Shown here piece after piece: positions 18,284-27,996 of a stretch of DNA of 64,000 nucleotides. The position numbers and the translations under genes were made by a program. Each line of letters starts with the position of its first letter. Within the stretch, counting starts at the first letter, position 1. The stretch is taken from assembly GCF_016428915.1 (NCBI RefSeq), contig NZ_JAELTP010000013.1, positions 20,118 to 84,117 of the forward strand. Reading direction: 5' to 3'. The notes under the pieces are model-generated. The model saw only the letters and a list, made by a program, of their open reading frames with translations. It was not told the origin of the DNA and did no database searches. This stretch comes from Pandoraea sp. ASV26 (lineage in GTDB: Bacteria; Pseudomonadota; Gammaproteobacteria; Burkholderiales; Burkholderiaceae).

Positions 18284-18503
18284 GCGGGGCGTCGTCGGCG
18301 GCCGTCAGGCGTGGCGCAGGCATCCGCAAGACAGGCAGCAGACGACGGCTCAGGGCGCCGGGGTGCGGTTTCGCGAATGCGTGGCCGCCCCCGGCCTTGT
18401 CATATATCGCGGGCGACGATCCGGCGAAGCCAGCATTACGCAAGCACGGCATCACGGTGTCATGGCGTGATGGATTGCCGGCAATCCCGAGGAGACACAA
18501 GAG

Positions 18504-19274
18504 ATGGAAGAGGTATTGGTGCAGCGTCAGGGCGCCGTGCAGGTGCTGACTTTGAACCGCGGGCATAAGAAGAATGCGATTACCGCGGCGATGTATCAGG
18601 CCGTCGCAGACGGCATTGCCGAAGCCGAGGCCGATCCGTCGCTGCGCGTGATCCTGATTCAGGGGCAGCCGGAGGCTTTCTCGGCAGGCAACGATCTCGA
18701 GGATTTCCTGAAAAACCCGCCGAAGGACGAGAACGCACCCGTGTTCCAGTTCCTGCGCGCGATCAGTCAGGCGACCAAGCCGATCGTCGCGGCCGTGGCG
18801 GGCAATGCGGTCGGCGTCGGTACCACGCTGCTGCTGCATTGCGACGTGGTGTACGCGGCCGATACGGCGCGTTTCTCGCTGCCGTTCTCGCAACTGGCGC
18901 TGTGTCCGGAGGCGGCGTCGAGCTGGCTGCTGCCGCGCGTGGCGGGCTATCAGCGTGCCGCCGAGAAGCTGCTTTTCGGTGAGCCGTTCGACGTGAACGA
19001 GGCGGTGGCGATGGGTTTCGTCAACCGCATCGTGCCGGCGGCCGAACTGGCGGAATACGCCGCGAAGCGCGCCGCGCAACTGGCCGCCATGCCAGCGGGA
19101 TCGCTGCGCGTGACCAAGCAACTGATGAAGGGCGACAGCGCACACGACGTGCAGGAGCGCATTCGCGACGAGGCGCTGGAGTTCGGCAAACGGCTCGTTT
19201 CACCGGAAGCGCGCGAAGCCTTCACCGCGTTCTTCGAGAAGCGCAAGCCGGATTTCAGCCAGTTCTCGTCATAA
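18504..19274 (+). CDS. Enoyl-CoA hydratase/isomerase family protein
   Basis: 256-aa crotonase-fold protein. The oxyanion-hole segments are FSAGNDLEDF (about 65) and AVAGNAVGVGTTLLLHCD (about 100). The usual second catalytic Glu region reads PFSQLALCPEAASS, similar to Delta3,Delta2-enoyl-CoA isomerases and short hydratases, so the exact reaction is open. It is 220 bases downstream of the thiolase gene, enough room for its own promoter, and has GAGGAGAC before the ATG. It likely supports degradation of unsaturated or aromatic acyl-CoAs alongside the main cluster. Confidence 0.87.
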   Translation: MEEVLVQRQGAVQVLTLNRGHKKNAITAAMYQAVADGIAEAEADPSLRVILIQGQPEAFSAGNDLEDFLKNPPKDENAPVFQFLRAISQATKPIVAAVAGNAVGVGTTLLLHCDVVYAADTARFSLPFSQLALCPEAASSWLLPRVAGYQRAAEKLLFGEPFDVNEAVAMGFVNRIVPAAELAEYAAKRAAQLAAMPAGSLRVTKQLMKGDSAHDVQERIRDEALEFGKRLVSPEAREAFTAFFEKRKPDFSQFSS

Positions 19275-19323
19275 AACGCCACTGCCGGGAAGATCGTTGG
19301 ATCGCTGGGCAGGCAGATGCATG

Positions 19324-19360
19324 AACGCCGCACGCCTCGTATTGCGAGGCGGCGGCGTTT
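19324..19360. terminator. Bidirectional terminator between the hydratase and thioesterase genes
   Basis: AACGCCGC-A-CGCCTCG / CGAGGCG-GCGGCGTT forms a 15-bp stem with a single bulge and a 5-base loop, with A/T flanks on either side; it sits between convergent genes. Confidence 0.8.
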
Positions 19361-19375
19361 GTCGTTGCAGTCGAC

Positions 19376-19795
19376 TCAGCCGAGCGTTTCGAGCTTGGGC
19401 AGCGGACGCGGACGGCGGTCCTCGTCGGTCGCCACGTAGGTCACCATCGCCTCGGTGACTTTGACGATCTCGTGCGACAGACGCATGCGCTGCGCATACG
19501 CCTCGACATAGACCGTGATCGACGTATTGCCCGTCTTCACGATCGTGGCGTAGAAGCTCAGCAGGTCGCCGACGAATACCGGTTCCTTGAACAGGAACGA
19601 GTTGACGGCAATGGTCGCCACGCGACCGTTGGCGCGCTGCGCGGCGGGGATCGAGCCGGCGATGTCGACCTGCGACATGATCCAGCCGCCGAACACGTCG
19701 CCATGGGCATTGGCGTCGGCGGGCATCGGCAGCACGCGCAGCGCCAGTTCTTTTTCTTCGGGCAGGGCCGTGAGGGCGGGGGTCGAGGTACTCAT
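19376..19795 (-). CDS. YciA-like acyl-CoA thioesterase
   Basis: 139-aa hotdog-fold thioesterase. The family signature is NAHGDVFGGWIMSQVD (about residues 30-45), with the catalytic Asp in that block, then NSFLFKEPVFVGDLLSFYA. It would hydrolyse short- to medium-chain acyl-CoAs in the cytoplasm. ATG at 19795 (MSTSTPAL) is preferred; an extended upstream frame to 19861 looks non-coding. It converges on the enoyl-CoA hydratase gene. Confidence 0.83.
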   Translation of the reverse strand: MSTSTPALTALPEEKELALRVLPMPADANAHGDVFGGWIMSQVDIAGSIPAAQRANGRVATIAVNSFLFKEPVFVGDLLSFYATIVKTGNTSITVYVEAYAQRMRLSHEIVKVTEAMVTYVATDEDRRPRPLPKLETLG

Positions 19796-20000
19796 GAGAT
19801 TCCTTGCGTGAGCCGGAAAAGCCGGAAACAGCGGGGAAGACCTGGCATCGGCACGCGGCACCGGTCGTTCCGAGGGCCTCCAAAGGCGGGAGGGCCGCCC
19901 GGCGTCGGCTCAGCATGAGACGCCGGGTTCTGCGAAAATACGCCATCGACGATTTTAGCGGAAAGCCCTCTCGCGAGCCGGACGCCGCCCCAACCCCATC

Positions 20001-21905
20001 ATGAGACGTTTCACTGCGGCCGAGCCTGCGCCGGCCGCCGCCGGCGCCCCCAGGCCTGCGCGCGGCGACTGGCAAGTCATCAAGTCGCTGTTTCCCTACC
20101 TGCTCGAATTCCGCGGACGCGTTGCGCTGGCGCTGTCCTGCCTGATCCTCGCCAAGGTGGCCAACCTCGGCGTGCCCATCATCATGAAGCACATCGTCGA
20201 CGGGCTTGGCCCCGTGGCGTCGCTCTCGGCCTCGGCCCGCGCGTCGGGCGACCCGAGCCTGCTCGTCGTGGGCAGCCTCGGCCTGCTGGTCATCGCGTAC
20301 GGGATCGTGCGTCTGTCCACGTCGCTCTTCACCGAGTTGCGGGAAATTCTGTTTTCCAAGGTGACGGAGAGCGCCGTGCGGCAAATCGCGCTCAAGGTGT
20401 TTCATCACCTGCATGCGTTGTCGTTGCGCTTTCACCTGGAGCGCCAGACGGGCGGCATGAGCCGCGATATCGAGCGAGGCACGCGCGGCATCCAGTCGAT
20501 GATCTCGTATTCGCTCTACAGCATTCTGCCGACGCTCATCGAAGTGGCGCTCGTGCTCGGCTTCTTCGTCGTGCGTTACGACGCCTTCTACGCCATCGTC
20601 ACACTCATCGCGCTCGCGTTCTACATCGTGTTCACGGTGAAGGTCACGGAGTGGCGCACGCACTTTCGCCGCACGATGAACGAGCTCGACTCGAAGGCCA
20701 ATGCCCGCGCCATCGATTCGCTCATCAACTACGAGACGGTGAAGTATTTCGGCAACGAGGCGTTCGAGACGCAGCGTTACGACGAGAACCTCAAGCGCTA
20801 CCGCGCCGCCGCGATTCGCTCGCAGAACTCGCTCTCGGTGCTGAATTTCGGGCAGCAGGTCATCATTGCGAGCGGGCTGATTCTGATTCTCTGGCACGCC
20901 ACGCAGGGCGTGATGAGCGGACGCATGACGCTCGGCGATCTGGTACTCGTCAACACGTTCATGCTGCAACTCTACATCCCGCTGAACTTCCTCGGTGTCA
21001 TCTACCGCGAGCTCAAGCAGGCGATGACCGACATGGATCGCATGTTCACGCTGCTCGATGTCAATCGCGAAGTCGCCGATCCGCCGGGCGCGCCGCCGCT
21101 GGTGTGCCGCGGCAGCACCGTGCGCTTCGAGCACGTGAACTTCGGCTATGAGGCGTCGCGCCAGATTCTGCATGATGTCGATTTCACCGTCGCGGCGGGC
21201 ACCACCACGGCCGTGGTCGGACACAGCGGCTCGGGCAAATCGACACTCTCGCGTCTGTTGTTCCGCTTCTACGACGTGGGCTTCCCCGGCGTGCCCGCAG
21301 GGCGCATCACGATCGATGGTCAGGACATTCGCGACGTGACGCAGGACTCACTGCGCGCGGCCATCGGCATCGTGCCGCAGGACACGGTGCTGTTCAACGA
21401 CACGATCTACTACAACATTGCCTACGGCAATCCGTCGGCATCGCGCGAGCAGGTCATTGCGGCGGCCCGTGCGGCACACATCCACGACTTCATCGAGAGC
21501 CTGCCCGCCGGCTACGAGTCGATGGTCGGCGAGCGCGGTCTCAAGCTCTCCGGGGGCGAGAAGCAGCGTGTGGCGATCGCCCGCACCATCCTGAAGAATC
21601 CGCACATCCTGATTTTCGACGAGGCGACCTCGGCGCTGGATTCGCGCTCCGAGCAGGCGATCCAGTCGGAGTTGCGCAACATCGCCCGCGAGCGCACCAC
21701 GCTGGTCATCGCACACCGCCTCTCGACGGTCGTGCACGCAGCGCAGATCATCGTGCTCGACAAGGGTCGCATCGTAGAGCGCGGCACCCACGACGAGCTA
21801 CTGCGTGCCGAAGGGCTCTACGCGCAGATGTGGGCGTTGCAGCAGCAGCGTCGCGGCGGGGAAGGGGATGCCGAGGCGTCGCACTTCGCGACGGTCGTCT
21901 CCTGA
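20001..21905 (+). CDS. Atm1/HMT-type ABC exporter (fused permease/ATPase)
   Basis: 634-aa half-transporter. A six-helix ABC membrane domain (about residues 40-330) precedes the ATPase domain with Walker A GHSGSGKST (about 408), signature LSGGEKQRVAIAR (about 512) and Walker B ILIFDEATSALD. Membrane-domain segments such as GGMSRDIERGTRGI, NYETVKYFGNE and PLNFLGVIYRELKQAMTD are characteristic of the Atm1/HMT1 class, which exports glutathione-linked or persulfide species and is tied to heavy-metal tolerance or Fe-S balance. It is monocistronic and divergent from the thioesterase gene. The specific substrate is inferred from the family. Confidence 0.88.
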   Translation: MRRFTAAEPAPAAAGAPRPARGDWQVIKSLFPYLLEFRGRVALALSCLILAKVANLGVPIIMKHIVDGLGPVASLSASARASGDPSLLVVGSLGLLVIAYGIVRLSTSLFTELREILFSKVTESAVRQIALKVFHHLHALSLRFHLERQTGGMSRDIERGTRGIQSMISYSLYSILPTLIEVALVLGFFVVRYDAFYAIVTLIALAFYIVFTVKVTEWRTHFRRTMNELDSKANARAIDSLINYETVKYFGNEAFETQRYDENLKRYRAAAIRSQNSLSVLNFGQQVIIASGLILILWHATQGVMSGRMTLGDLVLVNTFMLQLYIPLNFLGVIYRELKQAMTDMDRMFTLLDVNREVADPPGAPPLVCRGSTVRFEHVNFGYEASRQILHDVDFTVAAGTTTAVVGHSGSGKSTLSRLLFRFYDVGFPGVPAGRITIDGQDIRDVTQDSLRAAIGIVPQDTVLFNDTIYYNIAYGNPSASREQVIAAARAAHIHDFIESLPAGYESMVGERGLKLSGGEKQRVAIARTILKNPHILIFDEATSALDSRSEQAIQSELRNIARERTTLVIAHRLSTVVHAAQIIVLDKGRIVERGTHDELLRAEGLYAQMWALQQQRRGGEGDAEASHFATVVS

Positions 21906-22031
21906 GTCCTGCCGGGGCGCAGGCGTACGGTACAACAGCGTCGCTGGCGACGGATGACGGGCGCAGGCCTGTCATCCGGGCGGGCGATTGAGTAGACTAG
22001 CGCGCTGACATCGCCGACGCGGGAGTACCGC

Positions 22032-22988
22032 ATGGAAATCAAGTGGCTCGAGGACTTCGTGTCGCTCGCCAAGACGAACAGTTTCAGCCGTTCGGCCGAG
22101 TTGCGCCATGTGACGCAGCCCGCGTTCTCGCGCCGTATCCAGTCGCTCGAGGCGTGGCTCGGCAGCGAACTCATCGACCGTTCCAGCTATCCGACACGCC
22201 TGACCCCGGCCGGTGAGGTGTTCTACGAGCAGGCGCTCGCCTTGCTCTCTCAGGCGCAGGAAGCGCGCGCCTTGCTACGCGAACAGCGCTCTGCCGATCA
22301 TTCGGTGCTCGACTTCGCCGTACCGCACACGCTGTCGATGACGTTCTTCCCGCGCTGGCTCAAGACGCTGGAAAAGCGTCTGGGCCTGTTGCGCAGCCGT
22401 TTGCGCGCGCTTAACGTGCACGACGCCGCCATGTCGCTGACCGACGGCGGTTGCGATCTGCTGATGTGCTACTACCACCCCAGCCAGCCGCTGCAACTCG
22501 ACGCAGCACGCTACGAGATGATCGTGCTCGGCAGCGAGCGTTTCAGCCCCTACAGCGCCCCGACGCCGCAAAAGCGCGCCCGGTTCAGGCTGCCCGGCAC
22601 GTCGGACGCCCCGGTGCCTTATCTGGCCTACACGTCGAACGCCTACCTGGGGCGCATGGCCGATCTGCTCGCTGGCGATGCGTCGAGCCCGCCGTATCTG
22701 GACAAGGTCTATGAGACGGACATGGCCGAGGCGCTCAAGTCGATGGTGCTGGCCGGGCACGGTGTAGCCTTCCTGCCGGAGAGTGCGGTGATCGATTCGG
22801 TCGCGCGGGGCGAACTGATCGATCTCGCGCCCCCGGGCAAGGCGTCCGCCCCGTGGCACCTGGATATGGAAATCCGCCTCTACCGCGACCGTCTCGCCTA
22901 TACCGACGCCAGCAACCGGCGCGAGCGCGCCAAGCGCGATGTCGTCGAAGCGTTCTGGCAGGCGGTGCGCGATCAGGTCAAAGGCTGA
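22032..22988 (+). CDS. LysR-type transcriptional regulator (HypT/YjiE-like)
   Basis: 318-aa LysR protein. The winged HTH is at residues 3-60 (WLEDFVSLAKTNSFSRSAE, TQPAFSRRIQSLEAWLG), followed by an effector domain with two alpha/beta lobes. The opening MEIKWLEDF and the HTH wording resemble the hypochlorite-responsive HypT/YjiE group, but the sensing methionines cannot be judged by eye. It lies upstream of gdhA, 287 bases away on the same strand, so it may instead control glutamate metabolism. Confidence 0.85.
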   Translation: MEIKWLEDFVSLAKTNSFSRSAELRHVTQPAFSRRIQSLEAWLGSELIDRSSYPTRLTPAGEVFYEQALALLSQAQEARALLREQRSADHSVLDFAVPHTLSMTFFPRWLKTLEKRLGLLRSRLRALNVHDAAMSLTDGGCDLLMCYYHPSQPLQLDAARYEMIVLGSERFSPYSAPTPQKRARFRLPGTSDAPVPYLAYTSNAYLGRMADLLAGDASSPPYLDKVYETDMAEALKSMVLAGHGVAFLPESAVIDSVARGELIDLAPPGKASAPWHLDMEIRLYRDRLAYTDASNRRERAKRDVVEAFWQAVRDQVKG

Positions 22989-23141
22989 CGCGGCTTCGAC
23001 ACACGGTGTCCCGCGCTGGGGCATCTCCCATCCTTACCGGGAAAGACCGGGCCCGCAGCAGGGTTTCGCCGGGCTTCGGGATTTCTCGGGCGTACGCCGT
23101 CATTGGCCGGGCATAAGGGGGAAATAGCCGTCGACTTGAAA

Positions 23142-23166
23142 CTATGCATGAAATGCATAGATGCAT
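23142..23166. promoter_or_regulatory. ATGCAT inverted repeat upstream of gdhA
   Basis: CTATGCAT-GAA-ATGCATAG is a perfect 8-3-8 inverted repeat (23142-23160), immediately followed by a third ATGCAT (23161-23166). It lies about 110 bases before the gdhA start. A related palindrome occurs upstream of gltI (24592-24607). Probably an operator; the cognate regulator is unknown. Confidence 0.5.
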
Positions 23167-23275
23167 GTTTATTCGGCATTGGATTGTTCTCGACGGTTTT
23201 TTGTAAAGTGCCAGCCATTCGTGTCGCAAGCACGGTATGTGCGTGCGGCGCAGATTGAAGCCGGAGAATCCAACG

Positions 23276-24562
23276 ATGTCACAAACGTCACATGCCTTGC
23301 CTTCTTACCTCGACGCCGAGCACCTCGGTCCGTGGGGTAACTACCTCCAACAGGTTGACCGTGTCACGCCCTATCTGGGCTCGCTCTCGCGCTGGGTCGA
23401 AACCCTCAAGCGCCCGAAGCGTATCCTGATCGTCGACTGCCCGATCGAACTCGATAACGGCACCATTGCCCATTTCGAGGGCTATCGTGTCCAGCACAAC
23501 ACCTCGCGCGGCCCCGGCAAGGGCGGTGTGCGCTTCCACCAGGACGTTACGCTGTCCGAGGTCATGGCCCTGTCGGCCTGGATGTCGGTCAAGAACGCGG
23601 CCGTGAACGTGCCGTACGGCGGCGCCAAGGGCGGTATCCGCGTCGACCCGCGCAAGCTCTCGCGCGGCGAGCTCGAGCGCCTGACGCGTCGTTACACCAG
23701 CGAAATCAACATCATCATCGGGCCGACGAAGGACATTCCGGCACCGGACGTCAACACCAATGAGCAAATCATGGCGTGGATGATGGACACCTACTCGATG
23801 AACGAGGGTTCCACCGCCACGGGTGTGGTGACGGGCAAGCCGATCTCGCTGGGTGGCTCGCTGGGCCGTCGCGAAGCGACCGGCCGCGGCGTGTTCGTGG
23901 TGAGCTGCGAAGCGGCCCGCCGTCTGGGCATGGACGTGCGCGGTGCGCGCGTGATCGTGCAGGGCTTCGGCAACGTGGGCGGTATCGCTGCCCGCCTGTT
24001 CCATGAAGCGGGCGCCCATGTCATCGGCGTGCAAGATCACACTGGCACCATCTACAAGTCGGACGGCCTCGATGTGGCCAATCTGCTCAAGCACGTGGCC
24101 GAGACCGGCGGTGTGGGCGGCTTCCCGGCGGCCGAGACCATCAAGGATGACGAATTCTGGTCGCTCGACTGCGAATTCCTGATCCCGGCGGCGCTGGAGA
24201 ACCAGATCACCGAGAAAAACGCCGACAAGATCCGCGCGAAAGTCGTGGTTGAGGGCGCCAACGGCCCGACGACGACGGCCGCCGACGATATCCTGCGCAG
24301 CAAGAACATCCTTGTGGTGCCGGACGTGGTCGCCAATGCGGGGGGCGTGACGGTCTCGTACTTCGAGTGGGTGCAGGACTTCTCGAGCTTCTTCTGGACC
24401 GAGGAAGAGATCAATCACCGTCTGGAGCGCATCATGCGCGAGGCGTTCGATGGCGTGTGGAGCGTGGCGCAGGAACACAAGGTTTCGCTGCGTACAGCCG
24501 CATTCATCGTTGCGTGTACCCGTATTCTGCAAGCCCGTGAGATGCGCGGCCTGTACCCCTGA
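23276..24562 (+). CDS. gdhA: Glutamate dehydrogenase (Glu/Leu/Phe/Val dehydrogenase family)
   Basis: 428-aa enzyme that interconverts glutamate and 2-oxoglutarate plus ammonia. Substrate-domain motifs are [10 protein letters not shown] (Lys-containing) and [14 protein letters not shown] (catalytic Lys); the coenzyme domain has the GFGNVGG Rossmann loop. The length matches the hexameric ~430-residue class. ATG 23276 with GGAGAATC upstream is preferred over an in-frame codon at 23237. It precedes the glutamate/aspartate importer gltIJKL, so uptake and catabolism are encoded together. Confidence 0.94.
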   Translation: MSQTSHALPSYLDAEHLGPWGNYLQQVDRVTPYLGSLSRWVETLKRPKRILIVDCPIELDNGTIAHFEGYRVQHNTSRGPGKGGVRFHQDVTLSEVMALSAWMSVKNAAVNVPYGGAKGGIRVDPRKLSRGELERLTRRYTSEINIIIGPTKDIPAPDVNTNEQIMAWMMDTYSMNEGSTATGVVTGKPISLGGSLGRREATGRGVFVVSCEAARRLGMDVRGARVIVQGFGNVGGIAARLFHEAGAHVIGVQDHTGTIYKSDGLDVANLLKHVAETGGVGGFPAAETIKDDEFWSLDCEFLIPAALENQITEKNADKIRAKVVVEGANGPTTTAADDILRSKNILVVPDVVANAGGVTVSYFEWVQDFSSFFWTEEEINHRLERIMREAFDGVWSVAQEHKVSLRTAAFIVACTRILQAREMRGLYP

Positions 24563-24591
24563 TCGGGCGGTGCTGTCGAGCTAAGTAGTAA

Positions 24592-24607
24592 TACGCATTA
24601 ATGCGTA
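24592..24607. promoter_or_regulatory. Perfect 16-bp palindrome upstream of gltI
   Basis: TACGCATT-AATGCGTA is a perfect palindrome 120-136 bases before the gltI ATG, a distance suited to an upstream activator site. It resembles the gdhA-upstream repeat (GCAT half-sites facing each other). Confidence 0.5.
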
Positions 24608-24677
24608 AAAACAGAATGTTCGGGGCGATTTACGTCAAAAAAGACGTACGTTCCGGACATTCGATAATAAAAAAATG

Positions 24678-24691
24678 GGCAAATGCAGTGC
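24678..24691 (+). promoter_or_regulatory. Candidate sigma-54 promoter of gltI
   Basis: GG at 24678-24679 and GC at 24690-24691 are separated by exactly 10 bases in the context GGGCAAATGCAGTGCT, matching most of the -24/-12 consensus. No good sigma-70 -35 box is visible. Predicted start near 24703, 25 bases before the ATG. Glutamate-uptake operons in pseudomonads are RpoN dependent, which is indirect support. Confidence 0.35.
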
Positions 24692-24727
24692 TAAAATGCA
24701 TTCGTTTTGTGCCAAGGAGACCAAGGA

Positions 24728-25636
24728 ATGACCCTCTCAAAAATTGCGTTGGCGATGTGCTGTGTGGGCCTGATGGCAGGTGCTGCTCAGGCGCAGGAAA
24801 GCGGTACCCTCAAGAAAATCAAGGACACGGGCGTCATCTCGCTGGGAAACCGCGAGTCGTCGATCCCCTTCTCGTTCTATGACAACAACCACAATGTCGT
24901 CGGCTATGCCAACGACGTGGCCATGGCAATCGTTGCCGAAGTAAAGAAAGAACTGAAGCTGACGAAGCTGGACGTCAAGCAGACCCCGATCACGTCGCAG
25001 AACCGCATTCCGCTGGTTCAGAACGGCACGATCGACATCGAGTGCGGTTCGACCACGAACAACGCCGATCGTCAGAAGCAGGCAGCGTTCTCGAACACGT
25101 TCTTCATCATCGGCACGCGTTTGCTGACGAAGAACAGCTCGGGCATCAAGGATTTCGCCGACCTCAAGGGCAAGAACGTCGTGACCACGGCGGGTACGAC
25201 CTCCGAGCGTCTGCTGCGCGAGATGGACCAGAAAGAGAAGCTGGGCCTGAGCATCATCAGCGCGAAGGACCACGGCGAAGCAGCAATCACGCTGCACTCG
25301 GGCCGTGCCGTTGCGTTCATGATGGATGACGCCCTGCTCGCCGGTGAGCGTGCCAAGTTCAAGGACGCCAAGGACTACAGCATTGTCGGCAAGCCGCAAT
25401 CGTACGAAGCCTACGGCTGCATGATGCGCAAGGACGATCCGGCCTTCAAGAAGCTGGTCGACAAGGCCGTTGCGGACTACCAGAAGTCGGGTCAGGCACA
25501 AAAGGACTACGCCAAGTGGTTCCAACAACCGATTCCGGCACTGGGTGGCGTGAACATGGACTTCCCGCCGTCGGCTGAAATGGCCGCCCTGTGGAAGTCG
25601 CCGAACGACAACGCTGACGTTCAGGGTGCCAAGTAA
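24728..25636 (+). CDS. gltI: Glutamate/aspartate ABC transporter substrate-binding protein
   Basis: 302-aa periplasmic binding protein with a signal peptide at residues 1-22 (hydrophobic core then AAQA cleavage region) and a type II solute-binding fold. Family segments are LGNRESSIPFSFYD, VKQTPITSQNRIPLVQNG, ECGSTTNN and SYEAYGCMMRKDDP, typical of GltI/DEBP proteins. ATG 24728 has AAGGAG upstream. It is first in the gltIJKL set and separated from gltJ by a strong hairpin, which would raise its level relative to the permeases. Confidence 0.94.
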   Translation: MTLSKIALAMCCVGLMAGAAQAQESGTLKKIKDTGVISLGNRESSIPFSFYDNNHNVVGYANDVAMAIVAEVKKELKLTKLDVKQTPITSQNRIPLVQNGTIDIECGSTTNNADRQKQAAFSNTFFIIGTRLLTKNSSGIKDFADLKGKNVVTTAGTTSERLLREMDQKEKLGLSIISAKDHGEAAITLHSGRAVAFMMDDALLAGERAKFKDAKDYSIVGKPQSYEAYGCMMRKDDPAFKKLVDKAVADYQKSGQAQKDYAKWFQQPIPALGGVNMDFPPSAEMAALWKSPNDNADVQGAK

Positions 25637-25682
25637 GCCTTGCGGCTTGATGGATCGCTGAGCACTGTCAGTGCGTAATGCC

Positions 25683-25716
25683 GAAGCGGAAGGAGTCAAT
25701 CCTTCCGCTTCTTTTT
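25683..25716 (+). terminator. Intercistronic terminator/attenuator between gltI and gltJ
   Basis: Perfect 12-bp stem GAAGCGGAAGGA / TCCTTCCGCTTC (25683-25694, 25700-25711), loop GTCAA, then TTTTT. It lies inside the operon, so it probably acts as a partial terminator or 3' stabiliser. Confidence 0.8.
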
Positions 25717-25744
25717 AAGCAAGACAAGTAGAAAAGGGGAGATC

Positions 25745-26485
25745 ATGGCTCTCGGTCTCGATTTCAGTTTTTTCTTCCAGCCGGTGGCGACCGGTGAGGA
25801 TACGACCTACTTCGGTTGGTTGCTCTCAGGCTTCAAGCTCACGCTTGAGGTCGGCCTCGGTGGCTGGATCATTGCGCTCATCGTGGGCTCCTTGCTCGGT
25901 GTGATGCGTACCGTACCCAACAAATGGATTTCCGGCTTCGCGACAGGTTACGTGGAGCTATTCCGGAATATCCCGCTGCTCGTGCAGTTGTTCTTCTGGT
26001 ATTACGTGGCGCCCGACTTCCTGCCGGAATCTGTCCGCCTGTGGCTGTTCTCGCTCAATCCGGCCAACGTCTCGCTGATCACCGGTGTAGTCGGCCTGGG
26101 GCTCTTTACGGCAGCCCGGGTGTGTGAACAGGTGCGTTCCGGTATCAATTCGCTGCCCAAGGGCCAGAAGAATGCCGGTCTGGCCATGGGCCTGACGCTG
26201 CCGCAAACGTACCGTTTCGTGCTGCTGCCGGTGGCTTTCCGTGTGGTGATCCCGCCTATCACGTCGGAATTCGTCAACATTTTCAAGAACTCGGCCGTGA
26301 TCTCGACGGTGAACCTGCTCGAACTCACGGGGCAGGGCAAGCAGCTCATCGATTACACGGCGCATAGCTACGAGTCGTTCATCGCAGTGACGATCGCGTA
26401 CATGATCATCAACATCGTCGTGCTCACGTTCATGCGTTGGCTCGAATCGAAGACCCGCCTGCCGGGCTACATCGGGGGCAAATAA
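25745..26485 (+). CDS. gltJ: Glutamate/aspartate ABC transporter permease GltJ
   Basis: 246-aa inner-membrane permease of the HisM/GltJ family. It has about five helices and the permease EAA-like loop ([16 protein letters not shown]), with the polar amino-acid family segment [23 protein letters not shown] precedes the ATG at 25745. The stop overlaps the gltK start by one base (TAATG), so the two are translationally coupled. Confidence 0.94.
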   Translation: MALGLDFSFFFQPVATGEDTTYFGWLLSGFKLTLEVGLGGWIIALIVGSLLGVMRTVPNKWISGFATGYVELFRNIPLLVQLFFWYYVAPDFLPESVRLWLFSLNPANVSLITGVVGLGLFTAARVCEQVRSGINSLPKGQKNAGLAMGLTLPQTYRFVLLPVAFRVVIPPITSEFVNIFKNSAVISTVNLLELTGQGKQLIDYTAHSYESFIAVTIAYMIINIVVLTFMRWLESKTRLPGYIGGK

Positions 26486-27165
26486 TGGGTGAAATCTTCG
26501 CTTGGGGCGGCGCCATCGACGCGATGCCGCTGCTCGTCAAGGGCATGATCACCACGCTGCAAGTCACGGCGCTCGCCGTGGTCGTGGGCATCGTCTGGGG
26601 CACACTGCTCGCGATGATGCGCCTGTCCGGCGTGACGGTGCTGAAGTGGTTCGCGGATCTGTACGTGAACGTGTTCCGCTCGATCCCGCTGCTCATGGTG
26701 CTGCTGTGGTTCTTCCTGATCGTGCCGCAGGTGCTGCGCTCGTTGCTCGACGTGCCGCCGACGTGGGACATCCGGATGGTCTCGGCGCTCGTGGCTTTCT
26801 CGCTGTTTGAAGCGGCGTATTATTCGGAAATTATCCGCGCGGGTATCCAGAGCGTGTCGCGCGGGCAGATGTCCGCCGCTTTCGCGCTGGGCATGTCGTA
26901 CTGGCAGGCAATGGCGCTCGTGGTGTTGCCGCAGGCGTTCCGCAACATGGTGCCGTTGCTGCTCACGCAGGGCATCATTCTGTTCCAGGATACTTCGCTC
27001 GTGTACGCGATCGCCTTGTCCGATTTCTTCGGTATGGCGTATCAGGTGGGCCAGCGTGACGGCACGCTGCCTGCGATGATTGTGTTTGCCGGAACGGTCT
27101 ACTTCGTGATCTGCTTCTCGGTTTCGATGTTGGTTAAACGTCTTCAAAAGAGGTTGGCGAAATGA
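26485..27165 (+). CDS. gltK: Glutamate/aspartate ABC transporter permease GltK
   Basis: 226-aa second permease of the importer. It contains the TM segment [20 protein letters not shown], the family block [15 protein letters not shown] and the cytoplasmic EAA loop ([16 protein letters not shown]). ATG 26485 overlaps the gltJ stop; the frame is open upstream but that is inside gltJ. It overlaps gltL by four bases (ATGA). Confidence 0.94.
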   Translation: MGEIFAWGGAIDAMPLLVKGMITTLQVTALAVVVGIVWGTLLAMMRLSGVTVLKWFADLYVNVFRSIPLLMVLLWFFLIVPQVLRSLLDVPPTWDIRMVSALVAFSLFEAAYYSEIIRAGIQSVSRGQMSAAFALGMSYWQAMALVVLPQAFRNMVPLLLTQGIILFQDTSLVYAIALSDFFGMAYQVGQRDGTLPAMIVFAGTVYFVICFSVSMLVKRLQKRLAK

Positions 27166-27887
27166 TTACCCTTAAAAACGTCTCCAAGTGGTACGGCCAG
27201 TTCCAGGTGCTCACGGACTGTTCCACTGAAGTCAAGAAGGGTGAAGTCGTGGTGGTGTGCGGCCCGTCGGGTTCGGGCAAGTCCACGCTCATCAAGACCG
27301 TCAACGGTCTGGAGCCGATCCAGCAGGGCGAGATCATCGTGGACGGCACGTCGGTCGCCGACCCGAAGACGAACCTGGCCAAGCTGCGCGCACGCGTGGG
27401 CATGGTGTTCCAGCACTTCGAGCTGTTCCCGCACCTGTCGATCACCGAAAACCTGACGCTCGCACAGATCAAGGTCCTCGGCCGCAGCAAGGAAGCCGCG
27501 CGTGACAAGGGGCTCAAGCTGCTCGAGCGCGTGGGCCTGAAGGCGCATGCTCACAAGTTCCCGGGCCAGCTCTCGGGCGGTCAGCAGCAGCGCGTAGCCA
27601 TCGCCCGTGCCCTGTGCATGGACCCGATCGCCATGCTGTTCGACGAGCCGACTTCGGCGCTCGACCCGGAAATGATCAACGAAGTGCTCGACGTGATGGT
27701 CGAACTGGCTCAGGAAGGCATGACCATGATGGTGGTCACGCACGAAATGGGCTTCGCCAAGAAGGTCGCGAACCGTGTGATCTTCATGGATCAGGGCATC
27801 ATCGTGGAAGACGTCAAGAAGGACGAGTTCTTCGCGAATCCGAAGTCGGACCGCGCCAAGGACTTCCTGGCCAAGATCCTGCACTGA
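27162..27887 (+). CDS. gltL: Glutamate/aspartate ABC transporter ATP-binding protein
   Basis: 241-aa ATPase of the polar amino-acid uptake class. Walker A is GPSGSGKST (about residue 36), the signature [15 protein letters not shown] (about 133), Walker [14 protein letters not shown], and the switch His is in VVTHEMGFA. It is the last gene of gltIJKL and is followed by a terminator 20 bases after the stop. Confidence 0.96.
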   Translation: MITLKNVSKWYGQFQVLTDCSTEVKKGEVVVVCGPSGSGKSTLIKTVNGLEPIQQGEIIVDGTSVADPKTNLAKLRARVGMVFQHFELFPHLSITENLTLAQIKVLGRSKEAARDKGLKLLERVGLKAHAHKFPGQLSGGQQQRVAIARALCMDPIAMLFDEPTSALDPEMINEVLDVMVELAQEGMTMMVVTHEMGFAKKVANRVIFMDQGIIVEDVKKDEFFANPKSDRAKDFLAKILH

Positions 27888-27907
27888 TTCTCGTTGATGC
27901 CGGAATG

Positions 27908-27937
27908 AAAAAGCGTGCCTTCGGGCACGCTTTTTTT
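27908..27937 (+). terminator. Rho-independent terminator of gltIJKL
   Basis: AAGCGTGCC-TTCG-GGCACGCTT with a stable UUCG-type tetraloop and a run of seven T. Confidence 0.95.
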
Positions 27938-27996
27938 ATGGGCATCGCGTCAGACGGGTAAATGGGCAGACGCATGCCTGCCCCGCGCGGCCAGCC

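Noticed and set aside
18284..18503. Short frame in the 220-base gap between the thiolase and hydratase genes
   Set aside because: No Shine-Dalgarno, no homology signal; treated as intergenic.
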